Source: Asaia platycodi JCM 25414
Lineage (GTDB): Bacteria > Pseudomonadota > Alphaproteobacteria > Acetobacterales > Acetobacteraceae
Assembly (NCBI RefSeq): GCF_000614545.1
Contig: NZ_BAKW01000008.1
Coordinates: forward strand, 1 to 64,000
Direction of reading: 5' to 3'
DNA length: 64,000 nt
Below the pieces are notes generated by a model, which saw only the letters and a program-made list of their open reading frames with translations, ran no database searches and was not told the DNA's origin. A program made the translations under genes and the position numbers. Positions within the stretch are counted from its first letter, which is position 1. Every line of letters begins with the position of its first letter. This document shows, piece by piece, positions 30,292 through 40,150 of the stretch.

Positions 30292-33200
30292 TCAGGAGAA
30301 GCGCGATTGCTTCTTCCTAGGCTTCTGCTTGAACCCGAATTGGTCTTTCAATGCATCCCGATAGGCGCGTTGCCCTTTGAGCAGATCGACAGGGTGACCC
30401 AGGCGCTGGCTGATCAGCTCATGCATCGAGCAATTTCAGCCAGATGGGCTCTTTGATCGAATGATCCGGTCACTGATCGTCCGTGGCGGCGATGGATGTT
30501 CAGGGGGCGTGCCAGATAGGCCAGCTGGCTTCCCGGTTGCATTAGCAGCTCGACGTAAACACGCCAGTCACCTGCCAGACGGAACCGGGCGAGGTCGGGA
30601 CGGCAGGTCTCGAGAGCGGCGACCAGATCGCGGCGCCGGAACAGGACCGAGCTGACATTGAGGACCAGATTGCACCTGCCAAGATAGTCACGCACGAAAG
30701 TCTCCCCGTCGATCAGCATATCACGACCGAGCCCGTGGCCGACATGGCTGCGATAATACTCCTGATAATCGGGTGAGATCTCAGCTCCGTTTTCATCGAT
30801 GGCGCGGCTGTCGCAAAACGCCATGGCTGCGTCCGGAGATTGGGTGATCATGGTGCAAAGGGACGAGAGAAACTCGGGTTCTGACAGATCATCCGCTTCT
30901 GCGATCCAAAGCCAGTCGCCTGTCGCCAAATTGGCCGCTTTCTGCCACTGAGCGAAAACCGATCCGCTGCGTCTGATCCCTTTTACAAGTCTGATCGCAC
31001 GATCAAAGGATGTGGCGATGCGCTCGGAAAGCGCGGCGCTCCCGTCGTCGGACGCGTCGTCGAGTACGATGATTTCCGTAACCGGGCAATTCTGGGCGAA
31101 AATCGTCGCCAGACGCGCCGCGAGGTAATGCGCGTAGTTATAGGAGAGCACCACGACGGAAATCGACGGCAGATCCGGCAAGGCGAGCCTGGTAAGGTGC
31201 GCGGCGTAGCGATCAAAGGGAAAACGCTCGGCCAGTTCCCGGCCGCGTCGGGCTCGCGCGTTAAGATCTGCTGGGCAACATTGTGCGTCTTGCAGGATCG
31301 CCGCGCCTATAGCGGGAAGGTCTCCTGGTTCGATAATACGGTTTCGTTTGTCGCCTTCCTCTGCCAATTCCGTGAGAAGATCGGGGATCATGCCGTTTCT
31401 GGCAAAAGCCACGCACGGTATGCCCGAGGCGAGCGCTTCGAGTGCAGCCGAAGGGTAGGGGTCTTCTCGTGAACTCAAAACGAAAAGATCCGATGCTGAG
31501 AGGAACGGAGTGACGTCGTCGACCCGGCCCGGAAGATGAAAGCGGCGCGACGTTAAAGCCGTTTCGAGATCGGTTTGCAGGCTGCGTCTCATAGTTGCAT
31601 CGATCGCACCAACCCAGAGAAAATGGATGGTCCGCCGTGCGGTCTCAGGCTCGGATAAGGAGCGTGAGGGCGCGAAGCTCGAGCTTTGCAGCATAAGCCA
31701 GAGTTGCAGGAACAGGTCGAAGCCCTTTCTGCTATCGCCATAGCCTATTCCGATCACCACGAACGCCTCCGCCTCGATCCCGTAGGCGAGCCGCACGCGT
31801 CTACGATCTGGTTCCGAGAAGGCGATGTCGTGATAGAGCCCTTGTGGTGCGATCGTTGCCTCAGGACACAGGCGCGTCAGCTGGGCCCCCGGCACCACCA
31901 CGGCGCGGGCCAGTTTGCGGGCAAGGTCGAGAGGTTCTTCCAGACGCAACTGACTTATCATTCCCGGCAATTCATGAATGAGCAGGATGAACGGAAGGGC
32001 TGCCTTGCTCAGGTCGTCGGCCAGTCTGGTCGATGCCGCGCTGTTCATGATGGCGGAGGTGAATCCTTCGGCGTTGAGAGACTGCAGGCGCTCGATACAG
32101 GAGGACGTGCCGGGATTCAGAATCTCGACGGTGGCGACCTGACGATAGCGGGAGATCAGGTCGCCACCGCCAAGAAGGACGAACGCGATGTCCAGACCGT
32201 GATTGCGCTTGAGGGCCGCGCCCAAGGCAAGGAGGAGCATCTGGGCGCCAGCAGGAAAAGCGTCATGACCGATCAAAAGCAGGCGCCGCGGGACAAGACG
32301 ACTTTGAAACCCTGTGATGGCTCGTGCCGTGGCGTTGAGATAGGCCGACCCATAGTGGATATCAGGCTCCAGATAGGCGCCTTCTGCCATTCGTTCCAGG
32401 CATTGATGCAGACCAGCTTCTCTCCCATGAAGGGATGGGCATGGGCTTTGGCGATGGTCTCGTTCAGCCAGCGTTCATAGAGACGCGGTGTCGAACCATG
32501 CAGTACGAGCCCGGCTCCCTGACGACGCGGATCATTATCCCATGACGGCGTTATGGTGCGTATGAGCGGAAATTCTGGCGTGGGATCTGACAGCGCCTTG
32601 TCGACGAGATCGGCATAATCATAGACCCGAGCGTCATGTCTTCGTCGAGGATATGCAGCCTGTCTTCGATCGGGGTGCAGTTCACCGTGAGCTTGTGCGG
32701 TGGAAACTCGATGGCGCCGTCCAGACCGAAGGCCGCTGGATCATTGTCATCAAAAGCCTGAGCCATGATGAAAAGAGGGTCGAGTCCGTCAATCTGCCGG
32801 AAAAGGCGTCGCCATTTCGCGATGCGGCGGGTCGCATCGGGAATGCGCCGGGTCTGTAAAGCATGAAAAGGGGCCGCGAACCGATGCGGATATAGCGCGG
32901 GTCCCGCATGTGCCGGGCCAGATCGACGATCAGCGCTTCATCATCACCCTCGTGGTAATCCTGTGAGATCAATACGTCCTGATCGCCTCCGTCCCATCTA
33001 CGGCTCCAGTTTTCATTGGCCCACATCAGGCAGAAAGGCAGGTCGACCTCAGGCGCTTCGAGCAGCATTTCCATTGGGCGATCGAGCAGGCGCGTCCCAT
33101 TGAACCAGTAATGATAGAAAATGAAGCCCTCGATACCGCCTTCGCGCGCCATACGAGCCTGGGCCGAGAGTGTGGCCAGATCGTCGAGCCTGTAATGGCC

Positions 33201-34039
33201 CAGGTCGCGCGGGGTGCGCGGCTGGTAGTGATCGGCGAAGCGCGGCACGCCGCGAGCGAGGTTGGTCCACTCGGTAAATCCGGTTCCCCACCAGCGATCA
33301 TTGGCGTCGTTGGGATGAAATTGCGGCAGGTAATAGGCCAGCACGCGCGCGCGCCTTAACGCGGCTTCGGGCAAGGGCTGACGCTCCTCATAAAGAGGCC
33401 CTGGCTGGGTGCGTCGCCTTATCTCCCTGGCAACGGTCGTTTCGTGCTCAGGCAGGCTGGGGAAAACGCCTGGCTCGTGTCGATGCGCCAGCCAGTGCAG
33501 AAACGGATTGGCATCAGGTTGGTGACGCAAATAGCGCGTGCGGTAGAAGCCTGGATCGAATGTCTCAAAGGGGCGACGTATCTCGCGATAGCCCTGCACC
33601 ATGTAATGCTCGACCGGTCCATGCCCGACGAGGCCACGTCGGGATAGCTGCGCAGATAGAATTCGGGGTCGAATTCGGGCATGGGCCGAATGCCAGGTGC
33701 TTTTCTGTTGGCCAGATAATGGGCCAGGGCGTTCATGTTGGCCGGCACCTGATTCGCCTGACGATACCAGATCGGGTCGAACCACGGCACCGGATGGCGG
33801 CCCTCGTACTCTCCCCGCAGGATATAATGATGCAGAGGGTCTTCGGTGACGTCGCGATAACTCGCGAGATACCAGAGCGGGTCGAAAAACGGGTTCGGCT
33901 TGCGTCCCTCGCGCCAGCCTGCCGTATGGTAATGCAGGAGGGCGCCACTGCCGAGTTCCTGTAAATCCGTGTTGCGCGAGAGATAAAATGCCGTGTCAAA
34001 AAGCCCGGAGTGGCCAATAGTCTTGAGGATTGTAGGCAT
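30292..34039 (-). CDS. Multidomain glycosyltransferase: repeats + WbsX + GT4 + GT2 (five 1-nt frameshifts)
   Basis: One ~1250-residue protein after correcting lost bases near 33624, 32852, 32631, 32397 and 30427. Order: (i) residues ~1-215, five tandem ~42-residue modules built on FDPxxY (FDTAFYLSRN, FDPLWYLASYRDV, FDPIWYRQAN, FDPEFYLRSYPDV, FDPGFYRTRYL); (ii) ~245-560, a Glyco_tran_WbsX domain (VLAYYLPQFHPNDANDRWWG, TGFTEWTNLARG, CLMWANENWSRRWDGG, CINAWNEWAEGAYLEPD); (iii) ~585-900, a GT-B/GT4 transferase (LFVLSSREDPYPSAALEALA); (iv) ~955-1180, a GT2 domain (SISVVVLSYNYAHYLAARLA, DDASDDGS, WIAEADD). The true C-terminus is RMHELISQRLGHPVDLLKGQ ... KKQSRFS. It likely builds a surface polysaccharide. 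Starts ATG 34037-34039. Confidence 0.85.
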
Positions 34040-34151
34040 GAATGGCTTCTCCGGCGATTCGTTAATAAAACATTAAATACTTTCGCGGGAAACGACCAGA
34101 TCTTGTGTTCGACAAGAGATGATTTCGTCTTCTTTCTCTCCTAGTATGGAT

Positions 34152-34292
34152 GTTCCGGGGCTTTCGGAGCGATTGCGGCCACGCTCAGCAAATGCCATAT
34201 CTGCTTCCCCGCATTGCCTCGGGTCGCTTCAAAGCTCCGGGGAACGGCATTGCGGGAGTCATGACGAGGCGTTCGAGTGATCCGGCCGTTCC
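34152..34292 (+). promoter_or_regulatory. Structured leader of metX with mutually exclusive helices
   Basis: GTTCC+GGGGCTTT (34152-34164) can pair with AAAGCTCC (34231-34238) and GGAAC (34241-34245), a 13-bp helix with a 2-nt bulge and one G-U pair. It encloses two hairpins: GAGCG (34167-34171) with CGCTC (34182-34186), and GCAAATGC (34188-34195) with GCATTGC (34211-34217), so the fold is a three-way junction. GGAACGGC (34241-34248) is also perfectly complementary to GCCGTTCC (34285-34292), which would break the first helix. It lies 37 bp upstream of the metX ATG. This is the layout of a switch or attenuator; I could not match it to SAM-I, SAM-II or SAM/SAH consensus by eye. Confidence 0.4.
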
Positions 34293-34323
34293 CTATTGGG
34301 GTGTCGGTGCTCATGCGAGTTGA
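34261..34323 (+). CDS. Possible 20-codon leader ORF upstream of metX
   Basis: ATG at 34261 preceded by GGGAG (two-base spacing, tight) opens a frame MTRRSSDPAVPYWGVGAHAS ending TGA 34321-34323, seven bp before metX. It overlaps the 3' arm of the alternative helix in the metX leader, so its translation could affect folding. It has no Met codons after the first, unlike a classical methionine attenuator. Speculative. Confidence 0.2.
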   Translation: MTRRSSDPAVPYWGVGAHAS

Positions 34324-34329
34324 GAGGCC

Positions 34330-35568
34330 ATGCATTATCATTCTGACGCATCTGCGGCTGGGGCAGAGGGTGCCGGCGTGACCGAGGCCCCTTGTGGTCA
34401 GGGCACCGGCGGCGCGACCACTGCTTTTCATGTTACACTTGAAGAGGGGCTGACGCTCGAATGCGGTGTCCATATCGCGCCGCTCGATATAGCTTACTGT
34501 GCCTATGGCACGCTTTCCCCGAAGCGCGACAATGTCATACTGGTCTGTCACGCCCTGACAGGTGATCAATATGTGGCCGAGACTCATCCGGTGACGGGCA
34601 AGCCGGGCTGGTGGAGCCGTGCGGTCGGGCCGGGCAACGCCATCGATACGGATCGCTTCTATGTCATCTGTGTCAATGTACTTGGTGGATGCCTGGGGTC
34701 CTCAGGTCCCAAGACGCTGCGCGGGAACGGTGAGCCCTGGGGCACAGATTTTCCGCCCATCACGATACGGGACATGGTGTTTGCCCAGGCCAAGCTGCTC
34801 GATCATCTGGGCATTGGGCGCCTGTTTGCGGCGATAGGTGGCTCCATGGGTGGTATGCAGGTGCTGCAATGGGTGGCGAGCTTCCCCGAGCGCGTTGGCG
34901 CTGCCATGCCCATAGCGACTGCCCCGTTTCATTCGGCGCAGAACATCGCTTTCAATGAGGTCAGTCGCCAGGCGATATGCGGCGATCCTGACTGGTGTGG
35001 CGGGCGTTACTGGGCGCAGGGTACCATTCCAGCAAAAGGGCTAGCCGTAGCCCGCATGATGGCGCATATCACCTATCTTTCCGAAGAGGCCCTGACGCAA
35101 AAATTCGGCCGTCGCACAAGGCGCGATGCCGTGCCATCGCCTGAAGTCGCCTCAAACGGGACGTCTCTATTCGGCGAAATTTTCGAAGTCGAGAGCTATC
35201 TGCGTCACCAGGGATCGAGCTTCGTGCGGCGCTTTGACGCCAATTCCTATCTCACGATTACGCGTGCGCTCGATTATTTCGATCTGAGTGCCGATTATGA
35301 CGGTGATCTCTCGGCGCCGTTTCGTAATTGTGCGACGCGGTTCTGTATCATTTCCTTTACGTCAGACTGGCTTTTCCCGACGTCGCAATCGCGTCTTTTG
35401 GCGCGTGCGCTCAACAAGGCCGGGGTGAACGTCTCGTTCGTCGAGATCGAAAGCGACAGAGGGCATGATGCCTTTCTGCTCGACGAGCCCGATCTGGAGC
35501 GTACCATGCGCGGCTTCATCAACGGTGCGGCCGAGCAGGCCGGTCTTGGGGGGCGTCATGCGTCTTGA
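34330..35568 (+). CDS. metX: Homoserine O-acetyltransferase
   Basis: Acetylates (or succinylates) homoserine in methionine biosynthesis; alpha/beta-hydrolase of 412 residues. Conserved blocks: [35 protein letters not shown]-type region ([18 protein letters not shown]), nucleophile [14 protein letters not shown], Asp in [13 protein letters not shown], His in [14 protein letters not shown]. The first ~35 residues ([20 protein letters not shown]) are a poorly conserved Ala/Gly-rich extension, so a later start is possible. It overlaps metW by 11 bp; metX-metW is the usual alphaproteobacterial pair. The upstream leader at 34152-34292 may control it. Confidence 0.95.
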   Translation: MHYHSDASAAGAEGAGVTEAPCGQGTGGATTAFHVTLEEGLTLECGVHIAPLDIAYCAYGTLSPKRDNVILVCHALTGDQYVAETHPVTGKPGWWSRAVGPGNAIDTDRFYVICVNVLGGCLGSSGPKTLRGNGEPWGTDFPPITIRDMVFAQAKLLDHLGIGRLFAAIGGSMGGMQVLQWVASFPERVGAAMPIATAPFHSAQNIAFNEVSRQAICGDPDWCGGRYWAQGTIPAKGLAVARMMAHITYLSEEALTQKFGRRTRRDAVPSPEVASNGTSLFGEIFEVESYLRHQGSSFVRRFDANSYLTITRALDYFDLSADYDGDLSAPFRNCATRFCIISFTSDWLFPTSQSRLLARALNKAGVNVSFVEIESDRGHDAFLLDEPDLERTMRGFINGAAEQAGLGGRHAS

Positions 35569-36157
35569 TCAGCATCTTATTGCCGAGATGATCGCACCCG
35601 GCACCCGCGTGCTGGATGTCGGCAGCGGCGATGGGGCGCTGATCGACTATCTGTTTCGCACGCGCCAATGCGATGCACGCGGCATCGAGATCGATATGGG
35701 TGAGGTGACGCGCTCGGTCGCCCACGGCTTGCCGGTGATGCATGGCGATGCCGATCATGATCTGGCGCATTATTCCGATGACGCCTTCGACTATGTCGTG
35801 TTGCAGCGTACGTTGCAGGCCGTCGAAAAACCGCGTGAAGTGTTGCGGCAGATGCTGCGTATCGGGCGCCACGCGATCGTCTCCTTCCCGAATTTTGGCC
35901 ATTGGCGCCTGAGATTGCAGATCTTGCTGAGCGGCCGGATGCCGATGAATTCGGTCTGGCACACGCCGTGGTACGAAACGCCCAATATCCATCCCTGTAC
36001 TATTCAGGATTTTCTCGAGCTATGCGAAGCCGAGGGGTATGTGGTCGACCGCTGGCTGGCGATCGATGAAGGTGGCGAGCGTGCGCCGTGGAGACGCTCG
36101 ATCAGACTGGCCAATCTCTTTGGTGAGCAGGCGCTCTTCCTGTTGCGTCGCAAATAG
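35558..36157 (+). CDS. metW: Methionine biosynthesis protein MetW
   Basis: 199 residues of the MetW family, a class I methyltransferase-like fold: [95 protein letters not shown]. MetW works with MetX in methionine synthesis, and is reported to associate with it; its own reaction is not settled. The start ATG 35558 lies inside the metX end. Two hairpins follow the stop. Confidence 0.94.
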   Translation: MRLDQHLIAEMIAPGTRVLDVGSGDGALIDYLFRTRQCDARGIEIDMGEVTRSVAHGLPVMHGDADHDLAHYSDDAFDYVVLQRTLQAVEKPREVLRQMLRIGRHAIVSFPNFGHWRLRLQILLSGRMPMNSVWHTPWYETPNIHPCTIQDFLELCEAEGYVVDRWLAIDEGGERAPWRRSIRLANLFGEQALFLLRRK

Positions 36158-36200
36158 CGAGGTATACCTCGCTCCTATTTCGATAAGGATCGAAATTAGG
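36157..36200 (+). terminator. Two hairpins after metW, one a 16-bp perfect palindrome
   Basis: GCGAGGTATACCTCGC (36157-36172) is a perfect palindrome that begins at the last base of the metW stop codon. It is followed by TTTCGAT (36178-36184), AAGG loop, ATCGAAA (36189-36195), extended by CCTA/TAGG with one bulge to 36174-36200. Together they probably end the metXW transcript; the palindrome could also bind a dimeric protein. Confidence 0.45.
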
Positions 36201-36285
36201 GTTTACTTGCGCTATGGGCCATGGTTGCATGAGGCCTTGTCTCAGATGTCCCCACGCCCTGCTTCAACAGGAGAGCGGAGTTTTC

Positions 36286-36893
36286 ATGACTGATATCCTG
36301 ACTGCAATAGCCGAACGTCGCTCAGCCAAACGTTTCGACCCCGATGTGACCATCTCCGAGGAGGAGCTGCGCTCTATTCTTGATGCCGGGCGCAAGGCGC
36401 CTACGGCATTCAACATCCAGCATTGGCGCTTCGTCGTGGTTTCTGACCCGGCGTTGAGAAAGCAGATACGCGAAGTCTCCTGGAACCAGCCTCAGGTCGA
36501 AGAGGCGAGTGTACTCATCATTCTCTGCGCCGATTTCAAAGCCTGGGAAAAGAACCCGGCGCGTTACTGGGCTGCGGCTCCTGATAAGATGCAGGCGACC
36601 TATGAGGGCATGATCAATCAGTTTTATAGTGGTAATGAGCAGTTGCAGCGCGATGAGGGCATCCGCTCCTGTGGTATGGCTGCCTACGCCTGATGCTGGC
36701 GGCAGCTGCGCATGGCTATCAGAGTTGCCCGATGGACGGGTTCGACTTCAAGGCTGTGGGCTCGCTCATCAACCTGCCCGAGGACCATGAGGTCGTCATG
36801 TTCGTTGCGATCGGCAGGAAGGCGGCAGAATACCCGCCCCATGGTGGCCACCTGCCGTTAAGCGAAACCATCATTCATAACCGTTTTTCCTGA
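36286..36893 (+). CDS. Nitroreductase family protein (1-nt frameshift near 36691)
   Basis: FMN-dependent NAD(P)H oxidoreductase of ~202 residues: ILTAIAERRSAKRFDPDVTI, LRSILDAGRKAPTAFNIQHW, VLIILCADFKAW, then after restoring a C in GCCTGATGC (near 36691) ALMLAAAAHGYQSCPMDGFDF and HEVVMFVAIGRKAAEYPP. Start ATG 36286. Members reduce nitroaromatics, quinones or act in unrelated flavin chemistry; no substrate is evident. It is separated from metW by two hairpins, so likely its own transcript. Confidence 0.88.
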
Positions 36894-37180
36894 CACAAGA
36901 GCGTTACCCCGCAGATCTCCGCAAGGCACGGCTTTTGAGAGCGTTTCGGCTGTTTTGTCGGTGAACCTGCTTGCGTCCGGGATAGGCTCTCCCTATATGG
37001 GGGCCTTCCCGGTCCAGATTTGACTCTGTCGGCACGGGCGTTCGGTAACGGGCGCCTCTTGCGAAGCCTGACTCGTCATTCCCGGATCTCTTCTTTCCCT
37101 TGTGACGTCCGGGCCGAGAGGCGTCATCCCGTGAGCTGCGTACAATACGCGTGGTTCGTGCCCGAGGAGGCGCCTTTTAT

Positions 37181-38533
37181 ATGACCAGTTTTGCCGATCT
37201 TCAGCTTGCAATGCCCATCCAGCGTGCGCTGACCGAGGAGGGGTATACCACTCCGACCCCAATTCAGGCTGGGTCGATCCCGTTTCTGCTTGAGGGCCGC
37301 GACCTTCTGGGTCTCGCCCAGACCGGTACGGGCAAGACGGCAGCATTCGCACTTCCCGCTCTACATCGTCTGCTCACCCATCCGCGTCCGAACACGCCCA
37401 AAGGCGCTCGCGTTCTGGTGCTGGCTCCCACGCGTGAGCTCGCGGCTCAGATCGATGACAGCTTCAAGAATTACGCACGTCACATGAAGCTGCGCCATGC
37501 CGTTATCTTCGGCGGCGTGGGGCAGGGCCGTCAGGTCGAAGCCATGCGTCGCGGCGTGGATGTGCTGACGGCAGCGCCGGGTCGACTGCTCGATCTGATT
37601 GGCCAGGGTCATATCGATCTGCACGATCTCGAGGTTCTGGTGCTCGATGAAGCCGACCGTATGCTCGATATGGGCTTCGTGCGCGATATCAAGCGCATTG
37701 TGGCGCTTCTGCCCAAGAGCCGCCAGACGGTTCTGTTCTCGGCTACCATGCCCAAGGCGATTGAGGATCTGGCGCATTCGCTTCTTCATGATCCCGCCAA
37801 GGTTGAGGTCACGCCGCCTTCCTCGACGGTCGATCGCATCCGTCAGGGCGTGATGTTCGTGAAATCGGAAGACAAGCGCGCGGCCACGCTGCTTCTGGTC
37901 AAGAACCCCAAGGTGCAGCGTGCTGTCGTGTTCACCCTGATGAAGCATGAAGCGAACAAGGTTGCCGATTTCCTCAACGCCGAGGGCATCCGCTCGGAGG
38001 CAATCCACGGCAACAAGTCGCAGGGTGCGCGTGAGCGCGCCATGGCGGGCTTCCGTGACGGTTCGGTCAAGGTGCTGGTTGCCACCGACATCGCCGCACG
38101 CGGCATCGATGTTGACGATGTCAGCCATGTCTTCAATTACGACCTTCCCAATGTTGCCGAGAGCTATGTGCACCGTATCGGCCGTACCGCACGTGCGGGC
38201 CGCGATGGCTGGGCTGTGTCGTTGTGCGATGCCGAGCAGCGCGCCTGGCTGCGTGATATCGAAAAGCTCATTGGCAAGGCCATTCCGGTCGTGACTGATC
38301 ATGCCTTTCATTCCGAAGAGGCGCAGAACTCCACCATGCGTCCGCCTGTCCTGGGTGGCGGTGGCCGCGGTCGCAATCAGCCGCGTGGCGGTGGTGGACA
38401 GCGCTCAGGCGGTGGGGGCCGTTCAGGCTCGGGTCCGCGCGGCGGCAATGAGGGTGGTCGCCCGTCAGGCGGGCGTCCGGGCGGTAACAGCCGCCCGCAG
38501 GGTGGTCGTCCGTCGCGTCCCCGCTCGAAATAG
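37181..38533 (+). CDS. rhlE: DEAD-box RNA helicase, RhlE type
   Basis: 450 residues. Motifs in order: Q motif TTPTPIQAGSIP, I LAQTGTGKTAAFALP, Ia APTRELAAQI, Ib TAAPGRL (Ala where most have Thr-Pro), II VLDEADRML, III LFSATMP, V ATDIAARGIDV, VI HRIGRTARAGRDG. A low-complexity basic C-terminal tail from about residue 390 is rich in RGG/GGR repeats (GGGGRGRNQPRGGGGQRSGG), as in RhlE and cold-shock helicases. Start ATG 37181 with GAGGAGG upstream. The ~290-bp upstream region holds no other gene and may be a long 5' UTR, typical for cold-induced helicases. A strong terminator follows at 38613. Confidence 0.94.
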   Translation: MTSFADLQLAMPIQRALTEEGYTTPTPIQAGSIPFLLEGRDLLGLAQTGTGKTAAFALPALHRLLTHPRPNTPKGARVLVLAPTRELAAQIDDSFKNYARHMKLRHAVIFGGVGQGRQVEAMRRGVDVLTAAPGRLLDLIGQGHIDLHDLEVLVLDEADRMLDMGFVRDIKRIVALLPKSRQTVLFSATMPKAIEDLAHSLLHDPAKVEVTPPSSTVDRIRQGVMFVKSEDKRAATLLLVKNPKVQRAVVFTLMKHEANKVADFLNAEGIRSEAIHGNKSQGARERAMAGFRDGSVKVLVATDIAARGIDVDDVSHVFNYDLPNVAESYVHRIGRTARAGRDGWAVSLCDAEQRAWLRDIEKLIGKAIPVVTDHAFHSEEAQNSTMRPPVLGGGGRGRNQPRGGGGQRSGGGGRSGSGPRGGNEGGRPSGGRPGGNSRPQGGRPSRPRSK

Positions 38534-38612
38534 AATAACGACATTCAGCTTTCGGCATTTTTGCCGTCGTGACCGAATGTCAGCAAAACACCCATAAAAT
38601 GGACGTGTTGAC

Positions 38613-38645
38613 AGCCTCAGGCCTGACTGGCCTGAGGCTTTTTAT
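38613..38645 (+). terminator. Rho-independent terminator of rhlE
   Basis: AGCCTCAGGCC (38613-38623), loop TGACT, GGCCTGAGGCT (38629-38639), then TTTTATTTT. An 11-bp perfect stem with a T tract: a textbook intrinsic terminator. Confidence 0.93.
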
Positions 38646-38947
38646 TTTCAGGGTCTTGATTGAGCTTCGACTTAATATTTCAAGAAATGACGAAGCTCAT
38701 ATTTCGCCAATGACCATATAGTGGGAAAATATGCTCCGTTTTTTGAATGAGTTAAACAAGCTATTTTCACAAAGTCGTGTAAAAAATACAGACTTCCTTC
38801 GTTAACCAGCGGAAATACATGAAGAAATTTTCAAATGGGGCAAACTCAGTACCCTATTACCGACACGTTATGTTTGAACCGGGGGGATATCACGCGGTTT
38901 AACGTCGTGGATGTCGGCAATGGCGCCGGGCATTTCGAGGACAGTCC
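38646..38947 (+). promoter_or_regulatory. AT-rich upstream region of ackA-xfp with nested inverted repeat
   Basis: Markedly more AT-rich than its surroundings from about 38650 to 38850. TGAGCTTCG (38661-38669) and CGAAGCTCA (38691-38699) are perfect inverted repeats, and the 21 bp between them contain ATTTC-AA-GAAAT. A short frame from ATG 38819 to TAA 38902 (27 residues, MKKFSNGANSVPYYRHVMFE...) has only a weak ribosome site. The region most likely carries the promoter and operator of the ackA-xfp operon; no -35/-10 pair stands out. Confidence 0.4.
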
Positions 38948-40150
38948 GTGTCTCACAGCAGAACCATTCTCACGCTCAATTCAGGCTCATCGAGCATCAA
39001 GTTTGCCTTGTTCGACGAGGCGGGCACGTCGGAGCGATTGCTTTCAGGTCTGGTAGAGTACCAGGCCGGGGGTGCCATCCTGACGTCACGCACCCCGGAT
39101 GGTGTCAGCAAGCGTATGGTCATAGAATCTGGCGATAACCAGGGCGATGCTCATGGCCAGATGATTCGACATGTGCTCAATTTCGTCGAGAGCTTCGATA
39201 GTGGTTCCCGCATTGCCGCTGTGGGCCATCGGGTCGTGCATGGCGGGCCGAGCTTCGAAGGCCCTACCCGTGTCGATCAGGATGTGATCGGACAGCTCGA
39301 GGCGCTCATTCCGCTTGCGCCGCTGCACCAGCCGCCCAGCATCGCGCCGATGCGGCTTCTCATAGAGCAGAAACCCGAGCTGTTGCAGGTGGCGTGCTTC
39401 GACACGTCGTTTCATCACACCATACCGACGGTGCGGACGCGTCTCCCACTTCCGTCAGAACTGCTGGAAGGAGGGGCGCGGGTCTACGGATTTCATGGGC
39501 TCTCCTATGATTTCATCGCAAGCGAGCTTGAGGCGCGCTTTCCGAGTATCGCCCATAAGCGTGTCCTGGTTGCCCATATTGGCAATGGCGCCAGCCTATG
39601 TGCGCTCGTGCATGGTCGCAGCGTCGCGACGACGATGGGCCTGACGGTTCTCGATGGTCTGATGATGGGGACGCGCTGTGGAAGCATTGATCCGGGTGCC
39701 GTTCTCTATCTCCTTCAGCAGAAAAATCTGACCCCGAAAGAGGTTCAGGACACTCTCTACTACAAGTCTGGTTTACGCGGTGTTTCCGGGCTTTCGAGTG
39801 ATATGCGCGTTCTGCGAGAGAACGACGCTGATGAAAATGTGCAACTCGCCCTCGATATGTTTGTCGAACGGTTTGTGCAGCAGGCAGGAGGCCTCATCGC
39901 GCAGATGGGTGGGGTCGATGCCATCGTCTTCACGGGGGGTATCGGTCAGCATGATGCCACTTTCCGCCGCGCTGTGTGTCAGAGGCTCAAATGGCTCGAC
40001 GTGCAGCTCTGCGAAGACGCGAACCTTGCCGGCCGTCCTACGATCAGCCAACGATCGGGACGGGTCATGGTGCTGGTTGTTCCTGCGGATGAGGAAACAA
40101 CAATCTTTCGCCAAACAAAAAGAATAATGGAAGGAAGTCACAACTCATGA
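38948..40150 (+). CDS. ackA: Acetate kinase
   Basis: Converts acetyl phosphate and ADP to acetate and ATP. 400 residues, intact, starting at GTG 38948 with GAGGA upstream. Motifs: [14 protein letters not shown] (phosphate-binding), [79 protein letters not shown]. Its stop overlaps the xfp start in ATGA (40147-40150), so the kinase takes acetyl phosphate made by phosphoketolase directly. No phosphotransacetylase gene is seen in the operon. Confidence 0.96.
   Translation: MSHSRTILTLNSGSSSIKFALFDEAGTSERLLSGLVEYQAGGAILTSRTPDGVSKRMVIESGDNQGDAHGQMIRHVLNFVESFDSGSRIAAVGHRVVHGGPSFEGPTRVDQDVIGQLEALIPLAPLHQPPSIAPMRLLIEQKPELLQVACFDTSFHHTIPTVRTRLPLPSELLEGGARVYGFHGLSYDFIASELEARFPSIAHKRVLVAHIGNGASLCALVHGRSVATTMGLTVLDGLMMGTRCGSIDPGAVLYLLQQKNLTPKEVQDTLYYKSGLRGVSGLSSDMRVLRENDADENVQLALDMFVERFVQQAGGLIAQMGGVDAIVFTGGIGQHDATFRRAVCQRLKWLDVQLCEDANLAGRPTISQRSGRVMVLVVPADEETTIFRQTKRIMEGSHNS

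Noticed and set aside
34040-34329. Known SAM-II riboswitch before metX
   Set aside because: The conserved GCTAAA and TGATTTA elements are absent; the structure seen is different.
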